57,955 nucleotides of DNA from Clostridium guangxiense (GTDB taxonomy: Bacteria > Bacillota > Clostridia > Clostridiales > Clostridiaceae), in assembly GCF_021043395.1 (NCBI RefSeq), contig NZ_JAJNKE010000002.1, forward strand, positions 1 through 57,955, written 5' to 3'. Below, in pieces: positions 1 through 8,940 of the stretch. Position 1 is the first letter of the stretch. Every line of letters starts with the position of its first letter. The notes beneath the pieces were generated by a model, which saw nothing but the letters and a program-made list of their open reading frames with translations, did no database searches and was not told where the DNA came from. The position numbers and the translations under genes were made by a program.

Positions 1-2
1 CA

Positions 3-33
3 CTTTTCACATAAGTGAAAAAGTTAGTTTTTT
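3..33 (+). terminator. Probable intrinsic terminator of the upstream gene
   Basis: CTTTTCAC and GTGAAAAAG form a short stem around ATAA, followed within a few bases by a run of six T. It probably ends a gene lying left of the window. The stem is short and AT-rich, so the call is moderate. Confidence 0.4.
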
Positions 34-56
34 AATGAGCAGGGCGAATTAAAACC

Positions 57-120
57 CTTCACTTAGCTCGACAAATTCCGGTTTATCAGGATAAATTTGG
101 AGATTGCAATTTTAAAGTTT
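57..120 (+). repeat. Degenerate intergenic repeat also seen before spmA
   Basis: The CTTCACT start followed by an AATTCC-GTTT-TC-GATAAA pattern resembles 28881-28912, immediately upstream of spmA. Both copies lie just before a gene with a TTG start. The similarity is partial and was seen by eye; it may be the outer edge of a family A element. Confidence 0.3.
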
Positions 121-169
121 CAAGTTGTCTATCTATAGTACGAGTTTTATGTGAATGGAGGATATAATA

Positions 170-3100
170 TTGAACAGATTAACTAAATTTTCTCTTAAAA
201 ATATTTTTGTTATATTTCTTATAATAGTACTTATTGCAGCTGGAGGGCTTTATTCAGCAAAGACTATAAATATGGAATCTATGCCTAATATAAATATACC
301 GGTTGTAACAGCTGTAACTATATATCCAGGAGCATCACCAGAGGATGTTGCAAATGATATATCAAGGCCAATTCAAAAATCAGTTTCAGGTATAAAAGGA
401 GTACAGGATGTAAGGACTACATCAAATGAAAATGTATCTATAGTAATAGCTCAATTTGATTATTCTACTGATATGGATAAGGCAGAAAAAAATGTAGAGG
501 ATGCTGTTAATAAAGTTAAACTTCCTGACAATGCTAAGAAACCAACAATTTCAAGAATAAGTATGGGAAGCGCTCCTGTAATGACGTATTCTATAGAGAG
601 CAGCAAAAACATAGACGAACTTACCAAAACAGTTAATGATAAAATTGAACCAAAACTTAGTGGGATTTCAGGAGTATCAAGTGTAGATGTAGAGGGAACT
701 TCTAAAGATGATATATACATAAAGTTAGATAATGATAAGCTTAAGGAAAATGGTCTAACAATTTCAGATGTAAAGACTGCACTGCAGGGAAATAATATAT
801 CTTTTCCGGCAGGTAATGTAAACATAGGTGATAGTACACTTCCAATACAAATGACTAAAAAACTTTATACAGTTGATGATGTAAAAGCTATGCCTATAGC
901 AGTGCTTCCAAACCAAACAAAAGTTGTGGGAGAAGCTTTCCAAAAAGTTCAAGGTGGAATGACTCAATTAGGACAGGCTGTTGGCCAACTTGGTCATGGT
1001 ATGGGACAATTAGGTCAGGCAGTAGGACAGCTTGGACAAGGCATGGGACAAATGGGACAGATGGTTGGAGGAAATACAGAGGCCATTGCAATATTGAGTC
1101 AAATGCAAAAAGCACAGGCTCAAATAATATCTGAGCAGGCAATTTTAAGTAATCCAAATTCATCCGTTAAGGACAAAGCAGTAGCACAGGCAACAATATC
1201 AGGTGCACAAACTGCACTTCAAAAGGTTCAGGAGCAGCTTGATAAGCTTATGAGTGAACAGGTGCAAAATGGTAAAGCACTAACTAGCGAAGCAAAGGGT
1301 TCATCATCTTCAACGCCTTCAACATCAACGCAGGCAAGCAGTAGTTCAAGCTCAAATAGTGGCGCTTCTAATAGTTCAAGCTCTTCTATGCAGGTTAAAG
1401 TTATTTACCTTAAAGATGTAGCGACAGTAACTAGAGGGAATGCTGATGAAACCTATTTTATAAGATCTAATACAAAAAACAGTATAATAATGAATGTTTA
1501 TAAAACTGATGATGGAAATACTGTAAATATTGCTAAGGATGTAGAAAGTTCTCTTGATGATTTACAAAAATCAAACAGCGGAATTAAATTTAACAAGATA
1601 AATGATTCTTCAAAGTATGTTAAGGATTCTGTAAATGGAATGGTTAGAGAAGGTGTTCTAGGAGCTGTCTTTGCAATAGTTGTTATAGCTATATTCCTTA
1701 AAAATATAAGAGCAACTATAATAGCTGTAGTTTCCATACCACTTTCAATACTTATAGCATTAATACTTCTTCCTAGGCTTGGAATAACCTTAAATATAAT
1801 GTCTCTTTCTGGAATGGCGGTAGCAGTAGGACGTATAGTTGATGATTCTATTGTTGTCATTGAAAATATTCACAGGCGAATTTTAAAGGATGATGTGCCG
1901 AAAGACAAGGTAGTTCAAGTAGCAACGGATGAAGTTTCCTCTGCAATAACTTCTTCTACAATAACTACCGTAGCAGTATTCTTACCACTGGCTATGATAA
2001 GCGGAATAGTAGGAAAGATATTTGTTCCATTCGCATTAACAGTTGTAATATGTATTCTAGCATCTCTTTTGGTTGCATTAACAGTTGTTCCTGTAATGAG
2101 CAGGCTTATGATATTGAATGAAAAACCAAAGTCAGAAAAGAAAGAAGGAGCTGCAGTAGGATTATATAAGAAGGTGCTTAGCGGAGCACTTAACCATAAA
2201 GCAGCAGTTATGGGGATTTCAATAATTATATTTGCGTTATCACTTTTTCTCATTAAGGGTGTTGGAGTTCAATTCCTGCCATCTGATACATCCAATGTGC
2301 TAAATGGGACAATAACCATGGCTCCAGGAACTTCCTCAGAAAAGACCAACGAAGAAGCTTTGGAATTTGAAAAGTATTTAGTAGGGAGAAAAGATGTTAA
2401 AACTGTAGTGAGTTCTATTGGAGACAATAGTTCAAGTTCATCTTCAGCTGGGTCTATTCAAGGGAGTAATGCAGGTAAACTGACTATAGTTCTTAAGGAT
2501 GGAGTTAAAAATGATAAAGTAGCAAATGAAATCATAAAAGAAGCTTCAGAAATGTCCAATAAAGATGTTAAGATTTCTGTTGCTGCTCAAAGTCTAACTA
2601 GTGGCGGTAAGGATAATGTTGAAATACTAGTAAACGGAAACAACATAAACGATATAACAAAAGCTGCAAATAAGGCTACAGAAGCACTTAAAGGAGTGAA
2701 GGAACTTACAAATGTAAGCAATACTCTTTCGGCTAAAAAACCAGAAATTTCTGTGGCTATAGATAGTGCTAAGGCCGCTAATGAAGGCCTTTCACCAATG
2801 ATAGCAGCTGGAATGGTCCAAAGCATTATGAATTACAACAGTGTTACTACAATACAATCAGGAAAAAATAATATAAATGTGTACTTGGGATATGATACTA
2901 AAGATATTAACTCTTTAGATAAGGTGAAATCAATTCAGCTTCAGGGAGTATCGGGAAATTTTAATTTAAGCGATATAGCAGAGGTTAAGATAGCAGATGG
3001 ACCTGTAAGTGTAGCTGAGCTCAATGGAAACCAGTATGCCTCAGTTACAGCGGATATAAATGTAAAAGATACTCAAGAGGCTTCTAAAAAAGCTATCGAT

Positions 3101-3667
3101 ACAGTTAAGGCAGTTAAAGGAATGCCAAATGGAGTTACCTTCACTCAAAATGGAAGTTCTAAAAGTATAAGTGATAGCTTCTCTCAAATGGGTATGGCAA
3201 TGCTTGTAGCAATATTCATGGTTTATATAGTAATGGTGCTTGCCTTTGGAGAACCTAAAGCACCGTTTGCAATACTATTTTCACTGCCATTTGCAGCAGT
3301 GGGAGCCATATTCGCCTTACTTATAACAAGAGAGCCACTAAGTATTCCGGGACTTATAGGAATGCTCATGCTTATAGGAATAGTTGTAACTAATGCTATA
3401 GTTCTTTTAGATAGGGTACAGAGCAACAGAAAAAAAGGAATGAAGGTAAGAGAAGCTCTGCTTGAAGCGGGTTCTATAAGGATAAGACCTATATTTATGA
3501 CAGCAATTGCAACGATAATGGCACTTATGCCACTTGCAGCAGGTTTTTCAGAAGGAGCGGTAATTTCTCAGGGACTTGGTATAGTTGTTATAGGAGGTCT
3601 TGTGATATCTACAATGCTTACACTTATAATAGTTCCTGTAATGTATAGCATTCTTGAAAAAGATTAA
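170..3667 (+). CDS. RND-family efflux transporter (AcrB/SwrC-like) with large insertion
   Basis: A proton-driven inner-membrane exporter of the hydrophobe/amphiphile RND family. The N-terminal helix is followed by a porter domain, membrane block one (GRIVDDSIVVIENIHRR carries the paired Asp of the proton relay), a second porter domain and membrane block two. I start at TTG 170 because GGAGG lies 8 bp before it; the ATG at 155 would place that ribosome site inside the gene. At about 1165 residues it is longer than usual (about 1050). The excess is roughly residues 250-405: Gly/Gln/Met repeats of the type GQLGQGMGQ, a helical stretch and a Ser-rich linker, inserted in the docking subdomain between MPIAVLPN and VIYLKDVA. 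A membrane-fusion partner, if present, lies outside the window. Family call is secure; substrate is unknown. Confidence 0.93.
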   Translation: MNRLTKFSLKNIFVIFLIIVLIAAGGLYSAKTINMESMPNINIPVVTAVTIYPGASPEDVANDISRPIQKSVSGIKGVQDVRTTSNENVSIVIAQFDYSTDMDKAEKNVEDAVNKVKLPDNAKKPTISRISMGSAPVMTYSIESSKNIDELTKTVNDKIEPKLSGISGVSSVDVEGTSKDDIYIKLDNDKLKENGLTISDVKTALQGNNISFPAGNVNIGDSTLPIQMTKKLYTVDDVKAMPIAVLPNQTKVVGEAFQKVQGGMTQLGQAVGQLGHGMGQLGQAVGQLGQGMGQMGQMVGGNTEAIAILSQMQKAQAQIISEQAILSNPNSSVKDKAVAQATISGAQTALQKVQEQLDKLMSEQVQNGKALTSEAKGSSSSTPSTSTQASSSSSSNSGASNSSSSSMQVKVIYLKDVATVTRGNADETYFIRSNTKNSIIMNVYKTDDGNTVNIAKDVESSLDDLQKSNSGIKFNKINDSSKYVKDSVNGMVREGVLGAVFAIVVIAIFLKNIRATIIAVVSIPLSILIALILLPRLGITLNIMSLSGMAVAVGRIVDDSIVVIENIHRRILKDDVPKDKVVQVATDEVSSAITSSTITTVAVFLPLAMISGIVGKIFVPFALTVVICILASLLVALTVVPVMSRLMILNEKPKSEKKEGAAVGLYKKVLSGALNHKAAVMGISIIIFALSLFLIKGVGVQFLPSDTSNVLNGTITMAPGTSSEKTNEEALEFEKYLVGRKDVKTVVSSIGDNSSSSSSAGSIQGSNAGKLTIVLKDGVKNDKVANEIIKEASEMSNKDVKISVAAQSLTSGGKDNVEILVNGNNINDITKAANKATEALKGVKELTNVSNTLSAKKPEISVAIDSAKAANEGLSPMIAAGMVQSIMNYNSVTTIQSGKNNINVYLGYDTKDINSLDKVKSIQLQGVSGNFNLSDIAEVKIADGPVSVAELNGNQYASVTADINVKDTQEASKKAIDTVKAVKGMPNGVTFTQNGSSKSISDSFSQMGMAMLVAIFMVYIVMVLAFGEPKAPFAILFSLPFAAVGAIFALLITREPLSIPGLIGMLMLIGIVVTNAIVLLDRVQSNRKKGMKVREALLEAGSIRIRPIFMTAIATIMALMPLAAGFSEGAVISQGLGIVVIGGLVISTMLTLIIVPVMYSILEKD

Positions 3668-3695
3668 TATAAAATTTAATGATTATTGTGTTTTT

Positions 3696-3733
3696 AAGTG
3701 TATTTGGTATTTTATCAATACACTTATTTTTTA
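3696..3733 (+). terminator. Intrinsic terminator after the RND gene
   Basis: AAGTGTATT pairs with AATACACTT around a 12-base loop, followed by ATTTTTTAT. It lies 29 bp after the RND stop codon and separates that gene from the two-component operon. Confidence 0.7.
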
Positions 3734-3844
3734 TGTTTAATGATATAATAATTTTATTACATAAATTAAAATGATATTAATTATATGACGTTAGTAATTT
3801 TAAACACTATGCATATAATGTGGTTTGCAAGATTGGAGGAAGTT

Positions 3845-4525
3845 ATGTATAAAATTTTAGTAATAGAGGATGACAAAAAGCTTTGTAAATTTACAGAGGA
3901 ATATCTTACAAGGTATAATTATGAAGTTTTTAATATAAATGATTTCAAAAAAGTTGAGGAAGAATTTGAAAAGATAAAACCAGATCTTGTACTTCTTGAT
4001 GTTAATTTGCCTTACTATGATGGATTTAATTTGTGCAGAATATTTAGAAGAGAATCAAAAGCTCCAATAATATTTATGTCTGCTAGAGACAGTGAAGGTG
4101 AGCAAATAAGAGGACTTGAAATTGGGGCGGATGATTATATAACAAAGCCATTTAGCTTTGAACTGCTGCTTGCAAAGGTTCAGGCATCCATTAGAAGGAC
4201 ATATGGTGAGTATTCAGAGGATAGTTTGCAGGTTTTTACGGTTAATGGTATAACTTTAGATAAAAATACGTTTAAAATGAGCTATAAAAATAAATCTATA
4301 GATATCACTAAAAACGAACTTAAGCTTATAAGTAAGCTTTTAAAAAACGTAGATAAAGTTGTTACTAGAGAAGAACTACTGGAAGAGTTATGGGATGAAT
4401 CTTCCTTTGTAGATGATAACACACTTACTGTAAATGTAACAAGGGTGAAAAATAAACTTAGTGAAATAGGTATAGAAAATGCTGTTAAAAATAAAAGAGG
4501 CATTGGATACTACATAACTTTTTAG
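3845..4525 (+). CDS. OmpR-family response regulator, Bce-type
   Basis: A 226-residue regulator with an N-terminal receiver domain and a C-terminal winged-helix DNA-binding domain. The acidic pocket is E8-D9-D10 and the phosphoacceptor is D52 (LLDVNLP), with K in TKPFSFE. I start at ATG 3845 because GGAGGA sits just before it; an in-frame upstream ATG at 3785 has no ribosome site. It is followed by a short-loop sensor kinase and a MacB/Bce-like ABC transporter, the arrangement of peptide-antibiotic sensing and detoxification modules. It presumably activates the transporter genes downstream. The actual ligand cannot be read from the sequence. Confidence 0.92.
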   Translation: MYKILVIEDDKKLCKFTEEYLTRYNYEVFNINDFKKVEEEFEKIKPDLVLLDVNLPYYDGFNLCRIFRRESKAPIIFMSARDSEGEQIRGLEIGADDYITKPFSFELLLAKVQASIRRTYGEYSEDSLQVFTVNGITLDKNTFKMSYKNKSIDITKNELKLISKLLKNVDKVVTREELLEELWDESSFVDDNTLTVNVTRVKNKLSEIGIENAVKNKRGIGYYITF

Positions 4526-4558
4526 AAGTAAATATTACATTATGTTAGGAGTTTTTAA

Positions 4559-5569
4559 ATGTACAAAAAAATCATTAAAAACTTTTTAAAGGAGAATATT
4601 TTTTATAGTATAAGCTTTTTTTTAAGCTCAGGAATAATACTTTTTTATTTTTATGTTTCTAGGAATATAACAGACTTTTTTTATCCACTTCTTCTCGTAT
4701 TTTCTATATATATTATTTTTATAACTGAGGAGTGGTTTAAATATTATAGATTTAATGTTAATTTAACTAGAGGAGTAGAGAGAGAATATTATAATCTTGA
4801 GGCAGCGACTCCAGAACAAAGGATGGCCCAAGAGGTCATTTTTAAGATACATAAAAAGTATGCAGAAGAAATAAGCAAAATAGATTATAGAAATTCTGAT
4901 ATAAAGTATTTCATTTCTCAGTGTATTCACAACATGAAAACACCTGTTTCTGTAATAAATTTAATAATTCAAAGAGAAAAAGATAATGTAGATAAAGAAG
5001 TTATAAAAAATCTTCAAGAAGAAAATTACAAAATAAAAAATGGTTTGGATCAAGTACTGAATGTAATAAGATTGGATCAATTTTCAAGAGACTATGAGCC
5101 AGAGGTAGTTGATCTTGTTGTGCTTGTTAAAAGGATAATCAATTCAAGAAAAAATCAGTTTATATATGGAAATGTATTCCCTAAAATTGAATTTAATATG
5201 GATAAAGCTTTAGTACTTACAGATAAAAAATGGAGCAGTTTCATAATAGATCAAGTGGTTTCAAATTCAATAAAATATTCTAAGATAAATAGGATAGGAT
5301 ATATTTTTTTTAATATAATTAGGGATGATAATAAGACACATATGATTATAAGAGATGAGGGTGTTGGAATACCTCAATATGACTTAAAGAGAATTTTTGA
5401 ACCATTCTTTACAGGAGAAAATGGAAGAAAATTTGAAAATTCTACTGGAATAGGACTTTATATCTGCAAAAAGATAGCTGATAATCTTGGACACGAAATA
5501 TCAGTTGAATCAGAGGTTGGTGAAGGTACTTCTGTTAAAATCACGTATATTTCCAAGGAAATTCTTTAA
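4559..5569 (+). CDS. Intramembrane-sensing histidine kinase (BceS-like)
   Basis: A 336-residue kinase with two membrane helices near residues 14-36 and 40-58 separated by only a few residues, so no extracellular sensor domain exists. The phosphoacceptor His is in QCIHNMKTPVS (H124), and the ATPase has N (DQVVSNSIKYS), G1 (DEGVGIP) and G2 (STGIGLYICKKI) boxes. In this kinase class the partner ABC transporter does the sensing. The gene lies 33 bp after the regulator, so they are probably co-transcribed. The intact catalytic motifs suggest it is functional. Confidence 0.92.
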   Translation: MYKKIIKNFLKENIFYSISFFLSSGIILFYFYVSRNITDFFYPLLLVFSIYIIFITEEWFKYYRFNVNLTRGVEREYYNLEAATPEQRMAQEVIFKIHKKYAEEISKIDYRNSDIKYFISQCIHNMKTPVSVINLIIQREKDNVDKEVIKNLQEENYKIKNGLDQVLNVIRLDQFSRDYEPEVVDLVVLVKRIINSRKNQFIYGNVFPKIEFNMDKALVLTDKKWSSFIIDQVVSNSIKYSKINRIGYIFFNIIRDDNKTHMIIRDEGVGIPQYDLKRIFEPFFTGENGRKFENSTGIGLYICKKIADNLGHEISVESEVGEGTSVKITYISKEIL

Positions 5570-5571
5570 TA

Positions 5572-5590
5572 CTTACAAAAATGTAAGTCA
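5572..5590. promoter_or_regulatory. Small dyad before the ABC transporter genes
   Basis: ACTTACAAAAATGTAAGT is a perfect dyad just after the kinase stop codon and about 85 bp before the ABC gene start. Bce-type regulators typically bind a dyad upstream of their transporter genes, so this is a candidate operator; that role is inferred. Confidence 0.35.
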
Positions 5591-5673
5591 ATATTAATAT
5601 AAAAAGATTTGTTATATTAAATAACTTTTTTATAATATATCTATAATATTTTTTATGTAAAGGATGTGAAATT

Positions 5674-6441
5674 TTGTACGTACTTCAAGCAGAAAATATA
5701 ACAAAGGTTTACGGTGGAAGGCTTGAAATTAATTTAAATAATGCCTTAAATGGAATAAGTTTAAATATTGAAGAAGGAGAGTTTACTGCAATTATGGGTC
5801 CTTCAGGAAGCGGAAAAACAACTCTTTTAAATATATTAAGTGGTATAGATGAAGCAACCCTTGGAAATGTAAAGATAATGGGTAAGGATATAACCAATAT
5901 TACAAGAGATGATATGGCTATTTTTAGAAGGGAAAACTTAGGCATAATATCTCAAGACTTTAACTTGATTGATGATTTGACTTTAGAGGAAAATGCCATT
6001 TTACCTCTTTTTATAAGAGACAATGTTGATGAAGAAGGTATAAGGAATAAAGTAGAGCAGCTTTTTAAGTTTTTTAATATATGGGAGGAAAAAGATAAAT
6101 ACCCTTATAATGTATCTGGAGGTCAGCAGCAGAGAGCAGCGGCTTGCAGAGCACTTATTACAAATCCTAAAATAATAATGGCAGATGAGCCCACAGGAAA
6201 TCTGGATTCAAAGGCTGCTACAAAATTTATGCAGTATATGCAGATGGTAAATGAAAATAGAAACAGCACTATAATAATGGTAACTCATGATTCTTATGCA
6301 GCAAGTTTTTGTAAAAGGGTGCTTTTTATAAAGGATGGAAAAATGTATACGGAAATTTATAGAAAAGAAGGAAAAAAGGATTTTTTTAATAGAATATTAG
6401 ATTGTCTTGCCATAATCTGTGGTGAAGTAGATGAAATATAA
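5674..6441 (+). CDS. ABC transporter ATP-binding subunit (BceA/MacB-like)
   Basis: A 255-residue ATPase with Walker A GPSGSGKTTLLN, Q-loop SQDFNL, signature VSGGQQQRAAACRAL, Walker B IIMADEPTGNLDS and the switch His in VTHD. It matches the LolD/MacB/BceA subfamily. It starts at TTG 5674 after AAAGGATG. It overlaps the next gene, the permease, by 11 bp, which implies translational coupling. The 104-bp gap after the kinase, with a small dyad, allows a separate promoter. Expected role: energising a permease that removes or senses a cell-wall-active peptide. Confidence 0.92.
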   Translation: MYVLQAENITKVYGGRLEINLNNALNGISLNIEEGEFTAIMGPSGSGKTTLLNILSGIDEATLGNVKIMGKDITNITRDDMAIFRRENLGIISQDFNLIDDLTLEENAILPLFIRDNVDEEGIRNKVEQLFKFFNIWEEKDKYPYNVSGGQQQRAAACRALITNPKIIMADEPTGNLDSKAATKFMQYMQMVNENRNSTIIMVTHDSYAASFCKRVLFIKDGKMYTEIYRKEGKKDFFNRILDCLAIICGEVDEI

Positions 6442-7726
6442 AAAGGTTTTATTTAAAAGTTTAAAGATTAATTTTTTTAGATATGTAAGTTTTATATTAT
6501 CTGTAGGTTTTGCTATAATGATAAATTTTATATATTCTGCGGTAATTTTAAATAGTTATATTTTAAAAAATAATGAAAGTATCTTTATAAACGATATAGT
6601 AAGGCTTTCTATCATATACATAATGATGTGTATCTCCATATTTATTGTATATTCCTATGATAACTATATGAAATGGAGAACAAGTGAATTTAAAACATTT
6701 ATCTTGCTTGGAATAACTAAAGTTGAATTAGAAAGGCTGCTTTTAATAGAAAGCACTATATTACTTACTACAGCCCTTATTTGGGGCACTTCTTTTGGTA
6801 GAATATTTTCTAAAATATTTTTTCTTTCAATAATTAAGCTGTGCGGACTTAAAAATGTACCTTTCGAAATTACATATAAAAACTATATTAATGTGCTTAT
6901 ATTATTTTTTTGGATATTTATATTGATAGTTCATAAGGTCTGTAGAATTTCTAGACTTCTTGATGCTAAAGAAATTTTAAGGTATAAAAATAAGCCTATA
7001 CCAATGAAAAGTAAAAATAGAAAGCTAGAAATACTTATAGCAATACTAATAGCATGTGTACTTTATAAAAAAATGTCGGCACAATTTTCTAAAAGTATGG
7101 AGTTTTATGTTACAAATGTTTTTATAAGTATGCTTGTAGTTTATTTATCTTTTAATCCATTTATATGGCTTGTAAATAAGGCAATTAAAAAAAACAAGTT
7201 TAAAAATTATATACAAATAAAAAGTATTAAGAGTATATTTGATACGGGCCGCAGTCTTACATTTTTGCTTGCATTTTTAAGTTTTATGGTTATATCCTAT
7301 GTTAGAATTAATTACATATATAATTTACAATATAGAAATATGGATACTTTACTAATGGCTAATAGAGTGGATTTTATATCCTTCACATATACTTTTACTG
7401 TGATTTTATGCTTTATTATTTTTTCAACTATAATTTTTTATAAGGCATCCTTTGGGATACGCATGGTGAAAAAGTTATATGATAAACTGTTTAAAATAGG
7501 AATTACCCAAAATGAGTTTAAAAAGCTCATAGCAGTTAAATTATGTGCTGCTTTTTTTGGGCCGCTTGTGTTGAGCTTGCTTATGAGTGTAGTATATATT
7601 GAAATTTCAAATTTAAAGTTTGTTTTTTCTTTTAAGACAATGCTTATTTATATATTATACTTTTTGATGCTTTTAATGGGGTGCTTAGCTGCTAAAAGAA
7701 AATATGAAGAGGAAATTTTTAAGTAA
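6431..7726 (+). CDS. FtsX/BceB-like ABC permease without large extracellular domain
   Basis: A 431-residue protein with about ten hydrophobic segments (roughly residues 13-35, 57-76, 100-120, 152-170, 195-210, 224-250, 272-290, 310-335, 368-395 and 402-425). BceB-type permeases are usually about 650 residues because a domain of about 200 residues sits between helices 7 and 8. Here that loop, after SFMVISYV, is only about 20 residues. Overlap with the ATPase gene and the upstream two-component pair make the assignment firm. What it senses or transports may differ from BceAB. There is no sign of a frameshift. Confidence 0.85.
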   Translation: MKYKKVLFKSLKINFFRYVSFILSVGFAIMINFIYSAVILNSYILKNNESIFINDIVRLSIIYIMMCISIFIVYSYDNYMKWRTSEFKTFILLGITKVELERLLLIESTILLTTALIWGTSFGRIFSKIFFLSIIKLCGLKNVPFEITYKNYINVLILFFWIFILIVHKVCRISRLLDAKEILRYKNKPIPMKSKNRKLEILIAILIACVLYKKMSAQFSKSMEFYVTNVFISMLVVYLSFNPFIWLVNKAIKKNKFKNYIQIKSIKSIFDTGRSLTFLLAFLSFMVISYVRINYIYNLQYRNMDTLLMANRVDFISFTYTFTVILCFIIFSTIIFYKASFGIRMVKKLYDKLFKIGITQNEFKKLIAVKLCAAFFGPLVLSLLMSVVYIEISNLKFVFSFKTMLIYILYFLMLLMGCLAAKRKYEEEIFK

Positions 7727-7808
7727 GCGAATATTTTTTGAGTTTGGTAAGACACTATTTATATTAAGAATTATGTTAAAAAATACTTAAATAGAGCAGG
7801 TGGAAGAT

Positions 7809-8285
7809 ATGATAGTTGTTTACCATGACGTTGGGGGAGCACATTCAACAGCCGCAGCGGCCAATATGCATATAAATAAATTACCAATGGATAGGATCCC
7901 TACAAAGGAGGAACTATTAAAAATGCCTACCTTTGACAAGATAACAAAAACGGATATGGGGCACCTTATTTATATTGGTGATGATGAACATAAAAATAAA
8001 GTATACACACTAGCAAGACAGTATAAACCAGACTTGGTGATACCAGCAATTAAGGATATGTACTCTATTTTGGAACCTAATATGGATGAGCTTATGATAG
8101 TTGATACTATGCCAACTGTAAATTTACTCATGAAAATAGGAGGTTTTAGTTCTAGAAGACTACACTGGGTTAGCTTTGGAAGACCTATTGTAGTTAAGGG
8201 AACTCAGCAGGCTTATATGGATATAGTCAATATAGTCAAAGGGGTAAAAAATAATTTGAAGAATTATATAAAAAGTAATTCTTAA
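7809..8285 (+). CDS. DUF3189 family protein
   Basis: A soluble protein of about 158 residues beginning MIVVYHDVGGAHSTAAA, a conserved start of the DUF3189 family found in spore-forming Firmicutes. I place the start at ATG 7809, after AGGTGG; a GTG at 7800 in the same frame overlaps that ribosome site. Its biochemical function is not known. It stands alone between the Bce-like operon and an acetyltransferase gene with no clear operon partner. Confidence 0.75.
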   Translation: MIVVYHDVGGAHSTAAAANMHINKLPMDRIPTKEELLKMPTFDKITKTDMGHLIYIGDDEHKNKVYTLARQYKPDLVIPAIKDMYSILEPNMDELMIVDTMPTVNLLMKIGGFSSRRLHWVSFGRPIVVKGTQQAYMDIVNIVKGVKNNLKNYIKSNS

Positions 8286-8342
8286 TTATTATATAGGTTA
8301 GTGATATAATATAAAAAATTTAATAAATTAGGGGGCCAATTC

Positions 8343-8831
8343 ATGATTTTTAGGACAGTAAAAAAGGAAGAATTAGACTATATTTTTAAGCTTGGATATA
8401 AGGTTTGGAGCAAAAATAGAACCTTTGAAAAGTATTGTTTAGATAATGGTAAGGAAGACGAATTTGGGACAAGATATGCCTTGGAGGAAAATGGTGAAAT
8501 AGTAACGTCTATAATATTGCTTAAATTTAAGCCAATTGAAGGTATCAGTGCATATGGAATAGGATCATTTGTTACTCCGGAAAAGTTTAGAGGTAAAGGA
8601 TATGGACAAGCACTTTTGCAAAAAACTATTGGAACTGTATATAAAGAAAATCAAAGTGTAATTTTTCTCCACAGTGATTTAGAGCCTTCTTTTTATGAAA
8701 AGTACGGTTTTAAAGTATTGCCTGATAAATTTCAGAAATATGGCAAAAGCGTATATATGGCATATTGCAGCAAAGAAGTATGGAATAAAATAGTTGTTTT
8801 GGATGCAAATCAACTACCAAAGTATTTCTAA
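8343..8831 (+). CDS. GNAT family N-acetyltransferase
   Basis: A 162-residue acetyltransferase. The acetyl-CoA-binding motif A is FVTPEKFRGKGYGQALLQK near residue 80, followed by the C-terminal motif FYEKYGFKVL. The start ATG 8343 follows AGGGGGCC. The substrate cannot be inferred. It is convergent with the arsenic operon, with an inverted repeat between them. Confidence 0.85.
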   Translation: MIFRTVKKEELDYIFKLGYKVWSKNRTFEKYCLDNGKEDEFGTRYALEENGEIVTSIILLKFKPIEGISAYGIGSFVTPEKFRGKGYGQALLQKTIGTVYKENQSVIFLHSDLEPSFYEKYGFKVLPDKFQKYGKSVYMAYCSKEVWNKIVVLDANQLPKYF

Positions 8832-8862
8832 AGCGTACAATTCACAATAGTAGTTAAATTTC

Positions 8863-8928
8863 CTTCATTTCACCATAGAAAAAATTTGATTATATTACAT
8901 ATCTTTTATGGTGAAATGATGGAAGAAG
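8863..8928. terminator. Inverted repeat between convergent genes
   Basis: CCTTCATTTCACCATA pairs with TATGGTGAAATGATGGAAG across an AT-rich centre of about 30 bases. It lies between the convergent acetyltransferase gene and arsA and probably ends transcription from one or both sides. It lacks a clear poly-T tail, so termination is inferred from position. Confidence 0.45.
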
Positions 8929-8940
8929 TCAAGCATTAGA

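Noticed and set aside
460-3426. Several antisense open frames within the RND gene
   Set aside because: They are shadows of the strongly coding plus-strand frame; none has a ribosome site or recognisable domain.
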